Positions 29,908 through 39,123 are shown, counted from the first letter of the stretch. The stretch is DNA of 64,000 nt from Agrobacterium vitis (GCF_013426735.1 NZ_AP023272.1:1222501-1286500), one strand, 5' to 3'. Numbers and translations: made by a program. The notes: generated from the letters alone by a model not told the origin.

Positions 29908-30242
29908 GGTGATCGCTCCCGAACAGGGCTATTTTGGCTAACAATACAAATACATAAATTAAGCACGTGTTAAATTAGATGATAATTTTGGAGTAAAGCA
30001 TAAGAGGATCAATGGTTTAATTTCAAAAAGGCAGTCACATAGTTTTCTTTGGTAAAATTGCTTTATTTTTATATTCTATCATGGGTTGTGTTGATGGGTT
30101 TTGATTGGATTTGATAACCGTCAATGTGTCGCATGGCGGCTTGTCGCATTGATCTCATGTGCATCTGTTCTATTTTGAATTGAGGTCGTTTCCGTCATGC
30201 CTGTTGCTGCCGGGTCCGGTTCCATTGAAGAGGTGCGCTGCC
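29908..30242. other. AT-rich divergent intergenic region
   Basis: 335 bases between the chemoreceptor gene and cioA, much more AT-rich than its neighbours. It should hold both promoters. I see no gene, strong hairpin or clear operator. Confidence 0.6.
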
Positions 30243-31661
30243 ATGTTCGATCAATTCGATGCCGTTCTTCTCGCGCGGATACAGTTTGCCTTCACGGTTT
30301 CCTTCCACATTATCTTTCCAGCCTTCTCCATCGGGCTGGCCAGCTATCTGGCCGTCCTGAACGGCTTGTACCTCTGGACCAAAAAACAGGTCTATTTCGA
30401 GCTGTTCAATTTCTGGAAGACGATCTTTGCCGTCGCCTTCGGCATGGGCGTGGTATCAGGCATCGTGATGTCCTATCAGTTCGGCACCAATTGGTCGGTG
30501 TTTTCGGACAAGGCCGGGCCGGTGATCGGTCCGCTGATGGGCTATGAGGTGTTGACGGCATTCTTTCTGGAAGCGGGCTTCCTTGGCGTCATGCTGTTCG
30601 GTCTGCAACGGGTCGGGCCAAAGCTGCATTTCTTCGCCACCTGCATGGTGGCTTTCGGCACGCTGATTTCGGCTACCTGGATTCTCGCTGTGAATTCCTG
30701 GATGCAAACGCCTGCCGGGTTCGGCATGAACGATAAAGGTCAGTTCATTCCGCTCGACTGGTGGGCGGTGATCTTCAACCCATCCTTCCCCTATCGCCTC
30801 GTGCATATGGTGCTGGCCGCCTATCTCACCACGGCGCTGGTGGTGGGTGCGGTGGGTGCCTGGCATTTACTGCGCAAGACCGCGCCGCGCCGGGCTGGCA
30901 AGATGTTTTCGATGGCAATGGGCATGGTCGCCGTGGTTGCGCCAATCCAGATCCTCGCCGGTGATGCCCACGGGCTGAATACGCTGGAACACCAGCCGGT
31001 GAAGATCATGGCCATGGAAGGTCATTATGACAGCCATCCCGATGGCGCGCCGCTCATCCTGTTCGGCATTCCCAATCCCGCCGAAAAACGGGTGGATTAT
31101 GCCGTCGAGATTCCAAAACTCTCCAGCCTGATCCTCAAGCACGACCTCAATGCGCCAATGGCCGGGCTGGATACGGTGCCGGATGAGTTGGAGCCGCCGG
31201 TCGCGGTGATTTTCTGGTCGTTCCGCGTCATGGTTGGCCTAGGCTTTGCCATGCTGGGGCTGGGTCTGTGGAGCCTGTGGGCGCGCTATCGCCGCACACT
31301 CTATAGCAGTGACTGGCTGCATCGCGCTGCTTTTGCCATGGGACCCGCGGGCTTCATCGCGGTTTTGAGCGGCTGGATCACCACCGAGGTGGGGCGTCAG
31401 CCCTATACGATCTATGGTCATTTGCTGACGGCGCAGTCCCATTCGCCAATTGCCGCGCCTGCGGTGGCGACATCGCTGATCGCCTTCATCGTCGTCTATT
31501 TCTTCGTGTTCGGGGCAGGGACCTTCTACATTCTTCGGTTGATGGCGCGGCTGCCACGCGATCCGACGCCGGAAATCGGCGATGCACCGCTGCGCAGCGC
31601 CGGGATCACGCCGGGTCCTGCTCACCACACCCAAGGCAAAGGAGGCTCTCATGCCCTTTGA
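30243..31661 (+). CDS. cioA: Cytochrome bd-type quinol oxidase subunit I (CIO type)
   Basis: A 472-aa nine-helix protein with heme-ligand His22 in FAFTVSFHIIFPAFSIG. GYEVLTAFFLEAGFLG supplies the conserved Glu residues, and GRQPYTIYGHLLTAQ lies in the C-terminal half. The short quinol loop and GWITTEVGRQP favour the cyanide-insensitive (CioA) branch. It oxidises ubiquinol and reduces oxygen. MFDQFDAVLLARIQF at 30243 is the family start; 28 further upstream codons are open. Ends inside cioB. Confidence 0.93.
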   Translation: MFDQFDAVLLARIQFAFTVSFHIIFPAFSIGLASYLAVLNGLYLWTKKQVYFELFNFWKTIFAVAFGMGVVSGIVMSYQFGTNWSVFSDKAGPVIGPLMGYEVLTAFFLEAGFLGVMLFGLQRVGPKLHFFATCMVAFGTLISATWILAVNSWMQTPAGFGMNDKGQFIPLDWWAVIFNPSFPYRLVHMVLAAYLTTALVVGAVGAWHLLRKTAPRRAGKMFSMAMGMVAVVAPIQILAGDAHGLNTLEHQPVKIMAMEGHYDSHPDGAPLILFGIPNPAEKRVDYAVEIPKLSSLILKHDLNAPMAGLDTVPDELEPPVAVIFWSFRVMVGLGFAMLGLGLWSLWARYRRTLYSSDWLHRAAFAMGPAGFIAVLSGWITTEVGRQPYTIYGHLLTAQSHSPIAAPAVATSLIAFIVVYFFVFGAGTFYILRLMARLPRDPTPEIGDAPLRSAGITPGPAHHTQGKGGSHAL

Positions 31662-32655
31662 TTATGCGTTCCTCTGGGCCGCGATCATCGCCTTTGCGGT
31701 GCTGGCCTATGTCATCCTCGACGGTTTCGATCTGGGCGTCGGCCTGTTGTTTCCGTTCTTCAAGAGTGAGCATGACCGTGACCAGATGATGAACTCGGTG
31801 GCGCCCGTCTGGGATGGCAACGAGACCTGGCTGGTACTGGGCGGCGGTGGTTTGATGGCGGTGTTCCCGCTGGCCTATGCCACCATCCTGCCAGCGCTTT
31901 ACATGCCGATCATTCTGATGCTGCTTGGCCTGATCTTTCGCGGCGTGGCCTTCGAATACCGCTGGCGCACGCGGCGCTGGAAGGGCGTTTGGGATGTTGG
32001 CTTTACTGGCGGTTCGCTGGTGGCTGGCTTTTCGCAAGGCGTGGCGCTGGGCGCTTTGGTACAGGGCATTCCGGTCGTTGACCGCGCCTATGCCGGTGGC
32101 TGGTGGGACTGGCTGACACCGTTTTCGATTGCGACAGGCGTTGCCCTGGTGTTCGGCTACACGCTACTGGGCGCCACCTGGCTGGTGTTCAAGACGGTCG
32201 GGCCGCTGCGCGCCCAGGCACAACGCTACGCACTTGCCGCCGCCGTGCTGACGGTTGGGGCGATGGGCGTGTTCAGCCTGTGGACGCCGTGGTTGAAGCC
32301 GCATTATCTCGACCGCTGGTTCACCTTTCCGACGGCGGTGTTTTCCGTCATCGTGCCGGTGCTGGTGCTTGGCTGCCTCTATTTGGTGTTCAAGGGCCTG
32401 CGCGACGGTAACGACTGGCTGCCCTTCGTCGCGTCGCTTGCACTGTTCGTGCTTGGCTATGTCGGTATCGGCATCAGTTTCTATCCCTATATCGTGCCCA
32501 CCTCGGTGACGATCTGGGAAGCGGCGGCGCCCGACACCAGCCTGAAATTCCTATTGGTCGGGGCGGCTATCCTTGTGCCGATCATTCTGATCTATACGAC
32601 CTATGCCTACTGGGTTTTCAGAGGCAAGATCGATCCGGAAGAAGGGTATCATTGA
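31651..32655 (+). CDS. cioB: Cytochrome bd-type quinol oxidase subunit II (CIO type)
   Basis: A 334-aa subunit with about eight helices. It shows YVILDGFDLGVGLLFPF and VAPVWDGNETWLVLGGGGL, the CydB/CioB hallmarks. The start overlaps cioA by 11 bases and follows AAAGGAGG. The stop overlaps the next small gene by one base (TGATG). Confidence 0.95.
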   Translation: MPFDYAFLWAAIIAFAVLAYVILDGFDLGVGLLFPFFKSEHDRDQMMNSVAPVWDGNETWLVLGGGGLMAVFPLAYATILPALYMPIILMLLGLIFRGVAFEYRWRTRRWKGVWDVGFTGGSLVAGFSQGVALGALVQGIPVVDRAYAGGWWDWLTPFSIATGVALVFGYTLLGATWLVFKTVGPLRAQAQRYALAAAVLTVGAMGVFSLWTPWLKPHYLDRWFTFPTAVFSVIVPVLVLGCLYLVFKGLRDGNDWLPFVASLALFVLGYVGIGISFYPYIVPTSVTIWEAAAPDTSLKFLLVGAAILVPIILIYTTYAYWVFRGKIDPEEGYH

Positions 32656-32789
32656 TGGCGCAAGACATTGGGACAGAACCGAAATCCTTGAAACAGAAGA
32701 TCCTGTGGTTTGCGATTTTCTGGATTGTCGGTGTGGCAGTGGTTGGCGCAATCGCGGCTTCCATCCGGCTGGTGCTGATGCAGGCATAA
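32655..32789 (+). CDS. DUF2474-like 44-aa single-helix protein of the bd oxidase
   Basis: ATG at 32655 shares its A with the cioB stop. The product, MAQDIGTEPKSLKQKILWFA at its start, continues with FWIVGVAVVGAIAASIRLVL, one membrane helix (about 16-42). Length, position and the KQKILWFAIFW pattern fit the small DUF2474 proteins that follow cioAB, analogous to CydX as an accessory subunit. A weak hairpin (GGGCCG/CGGCCC, 32794-32817) follows. Confidence 0.8.
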   Translation: MAQDIGTEPKSLKQKILWFAIFWIVGVAVVGAIAASIRLVLMQA

Positions 32790-32907
32790 GGGTGGGCCGT
32801 TTTTTGCGGTCCGGCCCTTAACATCGGACAAGTCCATCGCCATATGGGCAAGGAAGGCTCATTTGGGCAGGACAGCCCGAAAGGGCGAAGGTTGGAGAGA
32901 GGACGTC

Positions 32908-33897
32908 ATGGGAAGAGCATGCAGGATCATCGGCATCGTGGCAATCGGAGTGGCAGTAACCCTGTCAGCGGTCGATTTCGCGGAGGCCCGCCGGGCCGGA
33001 AGCTCCAGCAGCTTTGGTAGCCGTGGTGAGCGCACCTTTAGCGCCCCGCCTGCCACCAGCACGGCCCCAACGACCGCAGCGCCCATTCAGCGCAGCATGA
33101 CACCGAATAACGGTGCGACAACGCCTGGCATGCAGCAGCCCGCTTCGCGCGGCCTGTTTGGCGGCATGGCCGGTGGTTTGATGGGCGGCCTTTTGATGGG
33201 TGGTCTGTTCGGAATGTTGCTCGGCGGCGGCTTCGGCGGTGCGGCTGGCATGTTCGGCATGTTGTTCCAGCTCTTGCTGATTGGCGGCTTGATCATGCTG
33301 GCCATGCGGTTCTTCAACCGTAATCGCACGGCCTCGTCCTATGCCGGTCCGGCCGCGCGCAATGACATGTCGCAGCCGGGGAATGCTTCCCAAGGTTCGT
33401 CTGGCGGTTTCGGTGGCTTCTCCATCCCCAAAATGGGATCTGGCGCGGCACTCGGTGCCACTCGCCCGGCCGTTTCCAAGGCTGGTAGCGATGATGTGGG
33501 CATCGGCCCGAAGGATCTGGAGATTTTCGAGAGCCTGCTGAAAGACATGCAGAAGGCCTATGCGGAAGAAGATTATTCGGCGCTGCGCCGGATCACAACG
33601 CCGGAAGCCATGTCCTACCTCGCCGAAGAGCTTGGTGAACACGCGACCAAGGGCGTCAAGAACGAGGTTCGTGATGTCCATCTTCTGCAGGGTGACCTAG
33701 CCGAAGCCTGGCGCGAAGGCACTGTTGATTATGCCACGGTCGCCATGCGCTATGAAGCTATCGATGTGATGCGTGACCGTGCCACCGGCGCTGTGGTGGA
33801 TGGTGATCCCGATCATCCGCAGCAGTCGGTGGAAGTCTGGACCTTCGTGCGCCGCCCCGGTTCGGGCTGGAGCATCTCGGCAATCCAGTCGGCTTGA
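32908..33897 (+). CDS. Tim44-like domain membrane protein
   Basis: A 329-aa protein with an N-terminal hydrophobic signal/anchor, then a Ser/Thr/Pro/Ala linker. A Gly/Met-rich hydrophobic stretch (about 80-135, repeats of GGLMGGLLMGGLFG) follows, and a C-terminal Tim44-like domain (about 195-329; DLEIFESLLKDMQKAYAEED, VEVWTFVRRPGSGW). Relatives are inner-membrane proteins of unclear function in bacteria. ATG at 32908 follows GGAGAGAGGA. Confidence 0.85.
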   Translation: MGRACRIIGIVAIGVAVTLSAVDFAEARRAGSSSSFGSRGERTFSAPPATSTAPTTAAPIQRSMTPNNGATTPGMQQPASRGLFGGMAGGLMGGLLMGGLFGMLLGGGFGGAAGMFGMLFQLLLIGGLIMLAMRFFNRNRTASSYAGPAARNDMSQPGNASQGSSGGFGGFSIPKMGSGAALGATRPAVSKAGSDDVGIGPKDLEIFESLLKDMQKAYAEEDYSALRRITTPEAMSYLAEELGEHATKGVKNEVRDVHLLQGDLAEAWREGTVDYATVAMRYEAIDVMRDRATGAVVDGDPDHPQQSVEVWTFVRRPGSGWSISAIQSA

Positions 33898-33936
33898 TAC
33901 GACCGGACCAACAGCAAAATCCAAGAGTCATGAGAG

Positions 33937-33964
33937 CCTCCGATCGCAAGATCGGGGGTTTTTT
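33937..33964 (+). terminator. Rho-independent terminator after the Tim44-like gene
   Basis: CCTCCGATC, GCAA tetraloop, GATCGGGGG (one T-G pair), then six T. Confidence 0.9.
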
Positions 33965-34027
33965 CATGAGCCGTATTTGTGCGTCCGGCTCTCCATTCAT
34001 ACCAAGGCTATGACATGCTGACACATC

Positions 34028-34044
34028 TTCGAGACTTGGTATTA
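34028..34044 (+). repeat. 17-bp dispersed intergenic repeat, copy 2
   Basis: Identical to 14351-14367 (TTCGAGACTTGGTATTA). It lies in the 532-base gap 33898-34429, which has no convincing gene. Confidence 0.7.
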
Positions 34045-34175
34045 AAGGATCGTGGCGGTTCCGATTGACAGTACACGACGCTCTCGTTTTTACCCGTGGC
34101 TTACCTCTCTGGCTTGCTAGCGTTCGTCATGTAAAACGATTCACTGGATCGTTTCATCGGCTTTGCTAACCACCC

Positions 34176-34333
34176 CTTACCCCCTCATGGGGGAGATCGG
34201 TAAAAAGCACATACGGCATATCTTTTTAGCGACTGAATATGCTGGAAATAACAAGGTTTCTGTAGGGTAAGTGGTTTCCACATATCGATCTCCCCCCTGA
34301 GGGAGAGATGCCCGGCAGGGTAGAGGGGGTAAG
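34176..34333. repeat. Palindromic intergenic element with nested inverted repeats (REP/MITE-like)
   Basis: CTTACCCCCTC (34176-34186) pairs with GAGGGGGTAAG (34323-34333), and GGGGGAGATCG (34189-34199) pairs with CGATCTCCCCC (34286-34296). The roughly 158-base unit resembles the intergenic palindromes scattered in Rhizobiaceae genomes. Its middle is AT-rich and non-coding. Confidence 0.7.
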
Positions 34334-34429
34334 CGGCATATAAAAACGTTTGTGTCGTGTTACTATTTCACCCGCATTGCGGCCCCGAACGTATTTTCTT
34401 CAGAACACTTGCGGATGTAACACCAAGCC

Positions 34430-35005
34430 TCACGGGCAGCGGCGCAGCTGCTGCTCGTAAACGGCGGTGATGGCGGCAAAGCGCTTGGCACCGGCCAAGG
34501 CCTCAGGGCGGGCGCGGTAAGCGCCTCGGCGATAGCCGTCCTGGCCGGAATGGTAGGCCAGATAGATGTTGTAGGGGCTGCTGAAGGGGATGCCGTTGCG
34601 CAGGTGGCTCTGGTAGTGATACCAGCCGATGAAGCGCACGGCGTCGCCGAAATTGGTGCGCCGGGCAAGGTAACGACCGGTTTCACGCTGATAGCGGTCC
34701 CAGGTACCATCAAGAGCCTGCGAATAGCCATAGGCCGTCGAGACGCGCTTCCATGGAATGAAGCCGAGAATGTAGCGTCTGGGTGGCCGGGCGCGGGCGC
34801 GGAAGCTGGATTCGGTATAGATGGTCGCCAACAGGATCGGCACCGGAACACCGTATTCGCGCTCCACCGAACGGGCAGCGCGCTTCCAGTTTTCAAAGGC
34901 ACCATCCTTTTGCTCGAAGATCGCGCAGGCGTTGCGGATCTGGCTGGGCGGCCGGGCGCAGCTTGCCAAAGCCAGCAAGAGGGCGATGATGAGGATTCTA
35001 CGCAT
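34430..35005 (-). CDS. Lytic transglycosylase SLT-domain lipoprotein
   Basis: A 191-aa lipoprotein (MRRILIIALLLALASC, lipobox Cys16). The lysozyme-like SLT domain has catalytic Glu in ATIYTESSFRA, then YGYSQALDGTWDRYQRETG and the YHSGQDGYRRGAY segment. It cleaves peptidoglycan glycan strands. ATG at 35005 has AGAGG at 10 bases; an ATG at 35014 sits too close to that site. Confidence 0.88.
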   Translation of the reverse strand: MRRILIIALLLALASCARPPSQIRNACAIFEQKDGAFENWKRAARSVEREYGVPVPILLATIYTESSFRARARPPRRYILGFIPWKRVSTAYGYSQALDGTWDRYQRETGRYLARRTNFGDAVRFIGWYHYQSHLRNGIPFSSPYNIYLAYHSGQDGYRRGAYRARPEALAGAKRFAAITAVYEQQLRRCP

Positions 35006-35256
35006 TACAATCATACCTCTTCTATCACCCCTCATTGTATTCGCTAAAATTTAACGAAAAGTTTTCATTTTATTTACCGGTGATAGCCATGGGTTTTGGC
35101 CTGCAACCATTGCTGTTGCAGCATGAGACCGTCGGTCTCTTCTCTTTAATATTTCGTTAACACTTCGATCACTAAAGCTTGCGGCAACAACCACGCTGCC
35201 CGTCTTGCAGACGGTGCAAGGACGCTGCACAAAACGACCGGGCCGGATTATTTCGC

Positions 35257-35278
35257 CTTAAATCAATCCTGATTTAAG
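35257..35278. promoter_or_regulatory. Inverted repeat before the BcsN-like gene, possible operator
   Basis: CTTAAATCA-ATCC-TGATTTAAG, a perfect 9-bp repeat 39 bases before the ATG at 35318. The 312-base gap 35006-35317 also has CTGCAAC/GTTGCAG (35101-35121) and GAGACC/GGTCTC (35125-35139) hairpins, and no gene. Confidence 0.55.
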
Positions 35279-35317
35279 AAATGATGCGGTAGGATGGGTT
35301 TGACGAGGTAAACGGCT

Positions 35318-36043
35318 ATGAAAACCACAGATGACCAATGTCCCGGCAAGGGTAGTGTCCGTGCCGCAAACCGAAGCTTGCGACGGATCGGAACGCTCCT
35401 GTCGATGCTTGGCGTCGCCTTGGCGGCGTCTTCCTGCGTGGCTGGTATCGATCCCAACTCAACAGGATCGATTTCCAAGAAGAAGCCGCTGGCGGCAAAC
35501 ACACAGGCTGTGGAAAAGGGGGCGCCCGAAGTGGCGATGCTAAAGCTTTCCGGCCTTTCGGTGCCGGTTACCGGCAATCGTCATCGCATCGAGTCGACCT
35601 CGGCTTTCCAGACCCTGCTTTACCCGACGACCGGCACGCTTGGTGAAAACAGCCTGGCAATCGAGATCGGGCTTGCCGACAGCGACCGTTTTCGCCAGAT
35701 GGCGATGACCAATGAAGCGCCAGCGTCGATCAAGAAACTGTTTCCCGGAGTCAAAATGGTGCCCGACACCGCCATTCATCAGAACGGCTATGGGCAATTC
35801 GGGGTTGCCACTGGCACGCTCGGCAAGAGCGGCGGCGCATGCGTCTATGCCTGGCAGGCGGTGAAGGACCCGCGCGCCTTCAAGACCGCGGTCAGCCTGT
35901 CCGATAAATCCGAACTGGAATTGCCGGTGCGGGTCACGCTTCGCTATTGCGACGCCAAGGCGAGGCCGGAACAGTTGGCCGATCTGATGCGGACGCTGTC
36001 GATCCGCTCGGTTACCAGCCGTAACCTCGATCTTTTGAGATAA
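35318..36043 (+). CDS. Putative lipoprotein, possibly BcsN-like
   Basis: A 241-aa protein with an N-terminal arm, a hydrophobic run and lipobox-like AASSC (about Cys40), then GIDPNSTGSISKKK. The C-terminal half with GGACVYAWQAV and VRVTLRYCDA (two Cys) recalls the cellulose biosynthesis protein BcsN of Rhizobiaceae. No other cellulose genes are nearby, so the name is tentative. The start is the first ATG after a GACGAGG stretch. Confidence 0.5.
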   Translation: MKTTDDQCPGKGSVRAANRSLRRIGTLLSMLGVALAASSCVAGIDPNSTGSISKKKPLAANTQAVEKGAPEVAMLKLSGLSVPVTGNRHRIESTSAFQTLLYPTTGTLGENSLAIEIGLADSDRFRQMAMTNEAPASIKKLFPGVKMVPDTAIHQNGYGQFGVATGTLGKSGGACVYAWQAVKDPRAFKTAVSLSDKSELELPVRVTLRYCDAKARPEQLADLMRTLSIRSVTSRNLDLLR

Positions 36044-36150
36044 GAGGGTCGGCTATGTTTACCCATTGCCGACTCCCCAGCACAAATCTGAATTAAGTGT
36101 TTCGAAATTGCCGCAAGACGCAATGCCGTCTTGCGGCAACCTGATCTTGA

Positions 36151-36471
36151 TCAGTGCAGGTTCTCGGCTTCTTCTGGAGTGTCGGCGCCTTCCACGGCCA
36201 GCGGCTGCTGAGGTCCGGGCAGCTTGTGGGCTACGCCGTCCACACGCACCTCGTTATTCTCGACAGTCACCGTGCTGTCTTTCCAGACCAGATAAGAGCC
36301 TTTTCGTCCGTTGGACTCGATGAATAGGACGAAGCCTCGGTCATCCGAACGTCCCCAGCTATCTTTCCCGCGCGGGGCGATGTCATAAGAGCTTGTCGAT
36401 CCCCCTGTACCCCAATGATTGATCGATGCCTTGATATTGAAATTGGAGGAGTTGAATACGGTAATAGCCAT
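36151..36471 (-). CDS. Small beta-rich protein of unknown function
   Basis: A 106-aa protein starting MAITVFNSSNFNIKASINHW at 36471, with AAGGAG upstream; the frame is open 31 codons further. No signal peptide. It has a Gly/Ser/Asn-rich, strand-prone N-terminal half (WGTGGSTSSYDI, RGKDSWGRSDDRGFVLFI) and an acidic tail. I do not recognise the family. The pattern suggests a compact beta-sandwich, but this is a guess. Confidence 0.65.
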   Translation of the reverse strand: MAITVFNSSNFNIKASINHWGTGGSTSSYDIAPRGKDSWGRSDDRGFVLFIESNGRKGSYLVWKDSTVTVENNEVRVDGVAHKLPGPQQPLAVEGADTPEEAENLH

Positions 36472-36641
36472 TGATAGCTCCTTGAAAAACAACGATTTTT
36501 GTTGCGAGAGCAGTGATAATCCAAATTGCGATTCACAATCAATGAGAGAAATCAATTGACCCAAATTTCGCCGATAAGGCGAGTTTTGTTTGCCTCTAGA
36601 CGAGATAGATATCCTCGCTAAGACCCTCCCATTACCCTCTT

Positions 36642-36677
36642 ATGCCAGTACGCTCGGCAGACTGAACGTACTGGCAT
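36642..36677 (-). terminator. 11-bp hairpin after the ferrichrome-type receptor gene
   Basis: ATGCCAGTACG and CGTACTGGCAT with a 14-base loop, 12 bases past the receptor stop. No T-run, so it could also be an mRNA-end stabiliser. Confidence 0.55.
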
Positions 36678-36688
36678 GATGTCTGACC

Positions 36689-38914
36689 TTACCAGCTCTT
36701 CGAAATCTTCAACGTTAAGGTCCGGCCTTCGCCGTAGCCGCAGGTCAGCGTACCCTGGCAACCGGAGACATATTGCTTGTCGAACAGGTTGGTGACGGTC
36801 AGTGCCGCGCCCCAGTCGTCTTTCTTGTAGCGAATGGCGGCATCGAACAGCACGGCATCAGGCACTTTTTTGGTATTGGCGTAATCGGCCCAGCTTTCGC
36901 CCTGATAGCGAATGCCGCCGCCCAGGCTGAAGCCTTCGAGTTTTCCGGCCAGAACCGTGGTTGGGATCGCGTAATCCAGCCAGGCGGATGCCAGCATTTT
37001 GGGCACGAGATAGGGTGAATTGCCGATCAACGAGCTATCGGCGTGTTCGAGAATCTCCAGATCCTGATAGGTGAAGGAGGCCAGCGCCTTCCAATCGGCA
37101 TTCAGCTCCACCTTGCCTTCCAGTTCGAAGCCGCGCGAGCGCACCTCGCCGATCTGGGTGGAGAGAAAGGTGAGCGGATCGGTCACGGTCCAGTTCTTCT
37201 TGTCAATCTGGAAGACCGAGGCGGTGATCATGCCCGGAAAGAAGCTTGGCTCATATTTGATACCGGCTTCATACTGCTCGCCTTTTTCCGCCTTCAGTGG
37301 ATCGCCCTGGGTCACGCCGATCTGCGGATTGAAGAAGCTGGCGACACTGACATAGGGCGTCAAGCCATTGTCGAATTGATAGGCGAGACCCGCCCGGCCG
37401 CTGGCCGCACTTTCATTGCTGTCATAGTCGGCATTGCTGGCGGTACGGTCGTTGGACGTGGTGTAGACATAGTCGTAACGGCCATTCAGCGTGGCGATAA
37501 AGCCGCCGCCGAAATGGATCTGGTCCTGCACATAGCCGCCGATCTGGTTCTGGCGCAGGATCTGGTTGAGATAGACCGAATTGGCGGGCTGGGTCGTGCC
37601 GTAGACCGGATCGGTGGCACTGATCGGCGTGTCGGTGGTGCTGGCCTGCACCTGATCGAGCTGGTAGAATTTGTAATCGACGCCCAGCGTTACGTCATGC
37701 TTCAGCGCGCCAGTCTCGACCTCGCCGTTCAGATGGTTGTCGATGGCGAAGGAATTGACTTCGGTATGGTGGTTGAAGCCAAGCCGTGTCAGGTAGGCAT
37801 CGCTGCTTGTCGGTTCAGAAAGATAATTGCTGCCGGTGGCCGGGTCGTAATACCCATAGGTATAGGGCGTGTTCTCGGCCTTGTTGAGGTAGGAATAGCG
37901 GGCGGTTTGCGAAAACGTCCAGCCGTTTTCAAGCTCGTGGCTGAAATCCGTACCCACCATGGTCTGGCGTGAATAGCTGTAGTCGCTGCCCGGCTCACCA
38001 TAATAGGCATCCCGGTCGATCCGCCCGAAGGAGGCTTTTTCCACGGTGCCGACATAAGGGAAGAAGCCATTGGTGCCGGAGGTCTGGTCGAGATAGGAAT
38101 AATAGGCATAGACATTCAGCTTGGTGCCATCATCCGGAGCCCAAGTGATTTGCGGCATGATCACGCCACGGAAATCATGGGCGTAATCGGCAGCCTTGTC
38201 GCCACCGGCGATCTTGCCGGTCACTCGGTAGCTGACATCGCTGTCCTTGATCGTATCGCCGGTATCGAAGGTCAGGAAGGCATTGCCATAATTGTTGATG
38301 CCGATTTCGGTGGTGAGAAATTTTTCGCCCGTCGGACGCTTACCGACCATATTGATGAGCCCGCCCGGATTGGAGCCGCCATAGAGAACCGAGGCCGGGC
38401 CTTTCAGCACTTCCACCCGCTCTAGCACGACAGGGTCCACCAGAAACCCACCGAAGCCATAGCTCCACAGGTTCAACCCGTCGAGGAAGCTGCCGGTCTG
38501 GGTGGCCTCGAAGCCACGTATATACATCCAGTTGGTGTCGCCATCGGCCCCGAACGGTTGGGTGTAGACGCCGGACGTATAGCGCAGCGCCTCATCAACC
38601 TTGTTGGTGACGCCGCGATCCGCCATTTCGGCGGTGCCGATCACCGAGACCGATTGCGGCACTTGCGTGATCGGCGTATCGGATTTGGAGCCTGTCGAGG
38701 TACGCTTGGCCACATAGCCATCAACCGGGCCGGTCGCGGTTTCGCTTTTGCCTTCGACGGTGATGGTTGACAATTGCGTGGTGGCGTCCTGCGCATGGAC
38801 GAGGCCCGGCAGGCATAGCGCTTGCAGGGCAATCCCGGCCATCAGGGCGGCGCGATGCCGGTTTGAGCGATCCTGCCCTTTTGTTTTCCGTGCCTGAACC
38901 AATGCCGTCCCCAT
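36689..38914 (-). CDS. TonB-dependent siderophore receptor, ferrichrome type
   Basis: A 741-aa outer-membrane receptor. Signal peptide ends near VHAQDA (about 41), TonB-box-like STITVEG follows, then the plug (TPITQVPQSVSVIG, GVTNKVDEALRYTSGVY, VEVLKGPASVLYGGSNPGG) and a 22-strand barrel ending SGCQGTLTCGYGEGRTLTLK and a terminal Trp. The paired Cys near the C-terminus and the neighbouring fhuCDB point to a FhuA/FoxA-like hydroxamate receptor. The AraC gene lies upstream on the same strand, and an iron box at 38964-38978 precedes it. Confidence 0.9.
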   Translation of the reverse strand: MGTALVQARKTKGQDRSNRHRAALMAGIALQALCLPGLVHAQDATTQLSTITVEGKSETATGPVDGYVAKRTSTGSKSDTPITQVPQSVSVIGTAEMADRGVTNKVDEALRYTSGVYTQPFGADGDTNWMYIRGFEATQTGSFLDGLNLWSYGFGGFLVDPVVLERVEVLKGPASVLYGGSNPGGLINMVGKRPTGEKFLTTEIGINNYGNAFLTFDTGDTIKDSDVSYRVTGKIAGGDKAADYAHDFRGVIMPQITWAPDDGTKLNVYAYYSYLDQTSGTNGFFPYVGTVEKASFGRIDRDAYYGEPGSDYSYSRQTMVGTDFSHELENGWTFSQTARYSYLNKAENTPYTYGYYDPATGSNYLSEPTSSDAYLTRLGFNHHTEVNSFAIDNHLNGEVETGALKHDVTLGVDYKFYQLDQVQASTTDTPISATDPVYGTTQPANSVYLNQILRQNQIGGYVQDQIHFGGGFIATLNGRYDYVYTTSNDRTASNADYDSNESAASGRAGLAYQFDNGLTPYVSVASFFNPQIGVTQGDPLKAEKGEQYEAGIKYEPSFFPGMITASVFQIDKKNWTVTDPLTFLSTQIGEVRSRGFELEGKVELNADWKALASFTYQDLEILEHADSSLIGNSPYLVPKMLASAWLDYAIPTTVLAGKLEGFSLGGGIRYQGESWADYANTKKVPDAVLFDAAIRYKKDDWGAALTVTNLFDKQYVSGCQGTLTCGYGEGRTLTLKISKSW

Positions 38915-38963
38915 ATCATCACCTTATTGCCGATGCCCCAGCCGGGCATGAATTTCAAATGAT

Positions 38964-38978
38964 GACTAATTAATTCAT
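38964..38978. promoter_or_regulatory. Putative RirA iron-responsive operator (TGA-N9-TCA)
   Basis: TGACTAATTAATTCA fits the IRO box TGA-N9-TCA and is almost fully AT inside. It lies 50 bases before the receptor start, in the promoter zone. Confidence 0.55.
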
Positions 38979-39123
38979 GTATTTTTGTCGTGCTTGTCGC
39001 AAGCATGGACGGCTTGAACGGATTTGGGCAAACCGTGTCCCGCCGCACAGAATTTTAAGGGGTATTGCACCGCGATTGCGGAACCGGGCAGGGCGACTTT
39101 CCCAGCCACCTCACCCATCCACC

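Noticed and set aside
30060..30130. FNR/Anr-like box before cioA (TTGAT repeats)
   Set aside because: The TTGAT copies are direct rather than the TTGAT-N4-ATCAA inverted form, so no anaerobic box is claimed.
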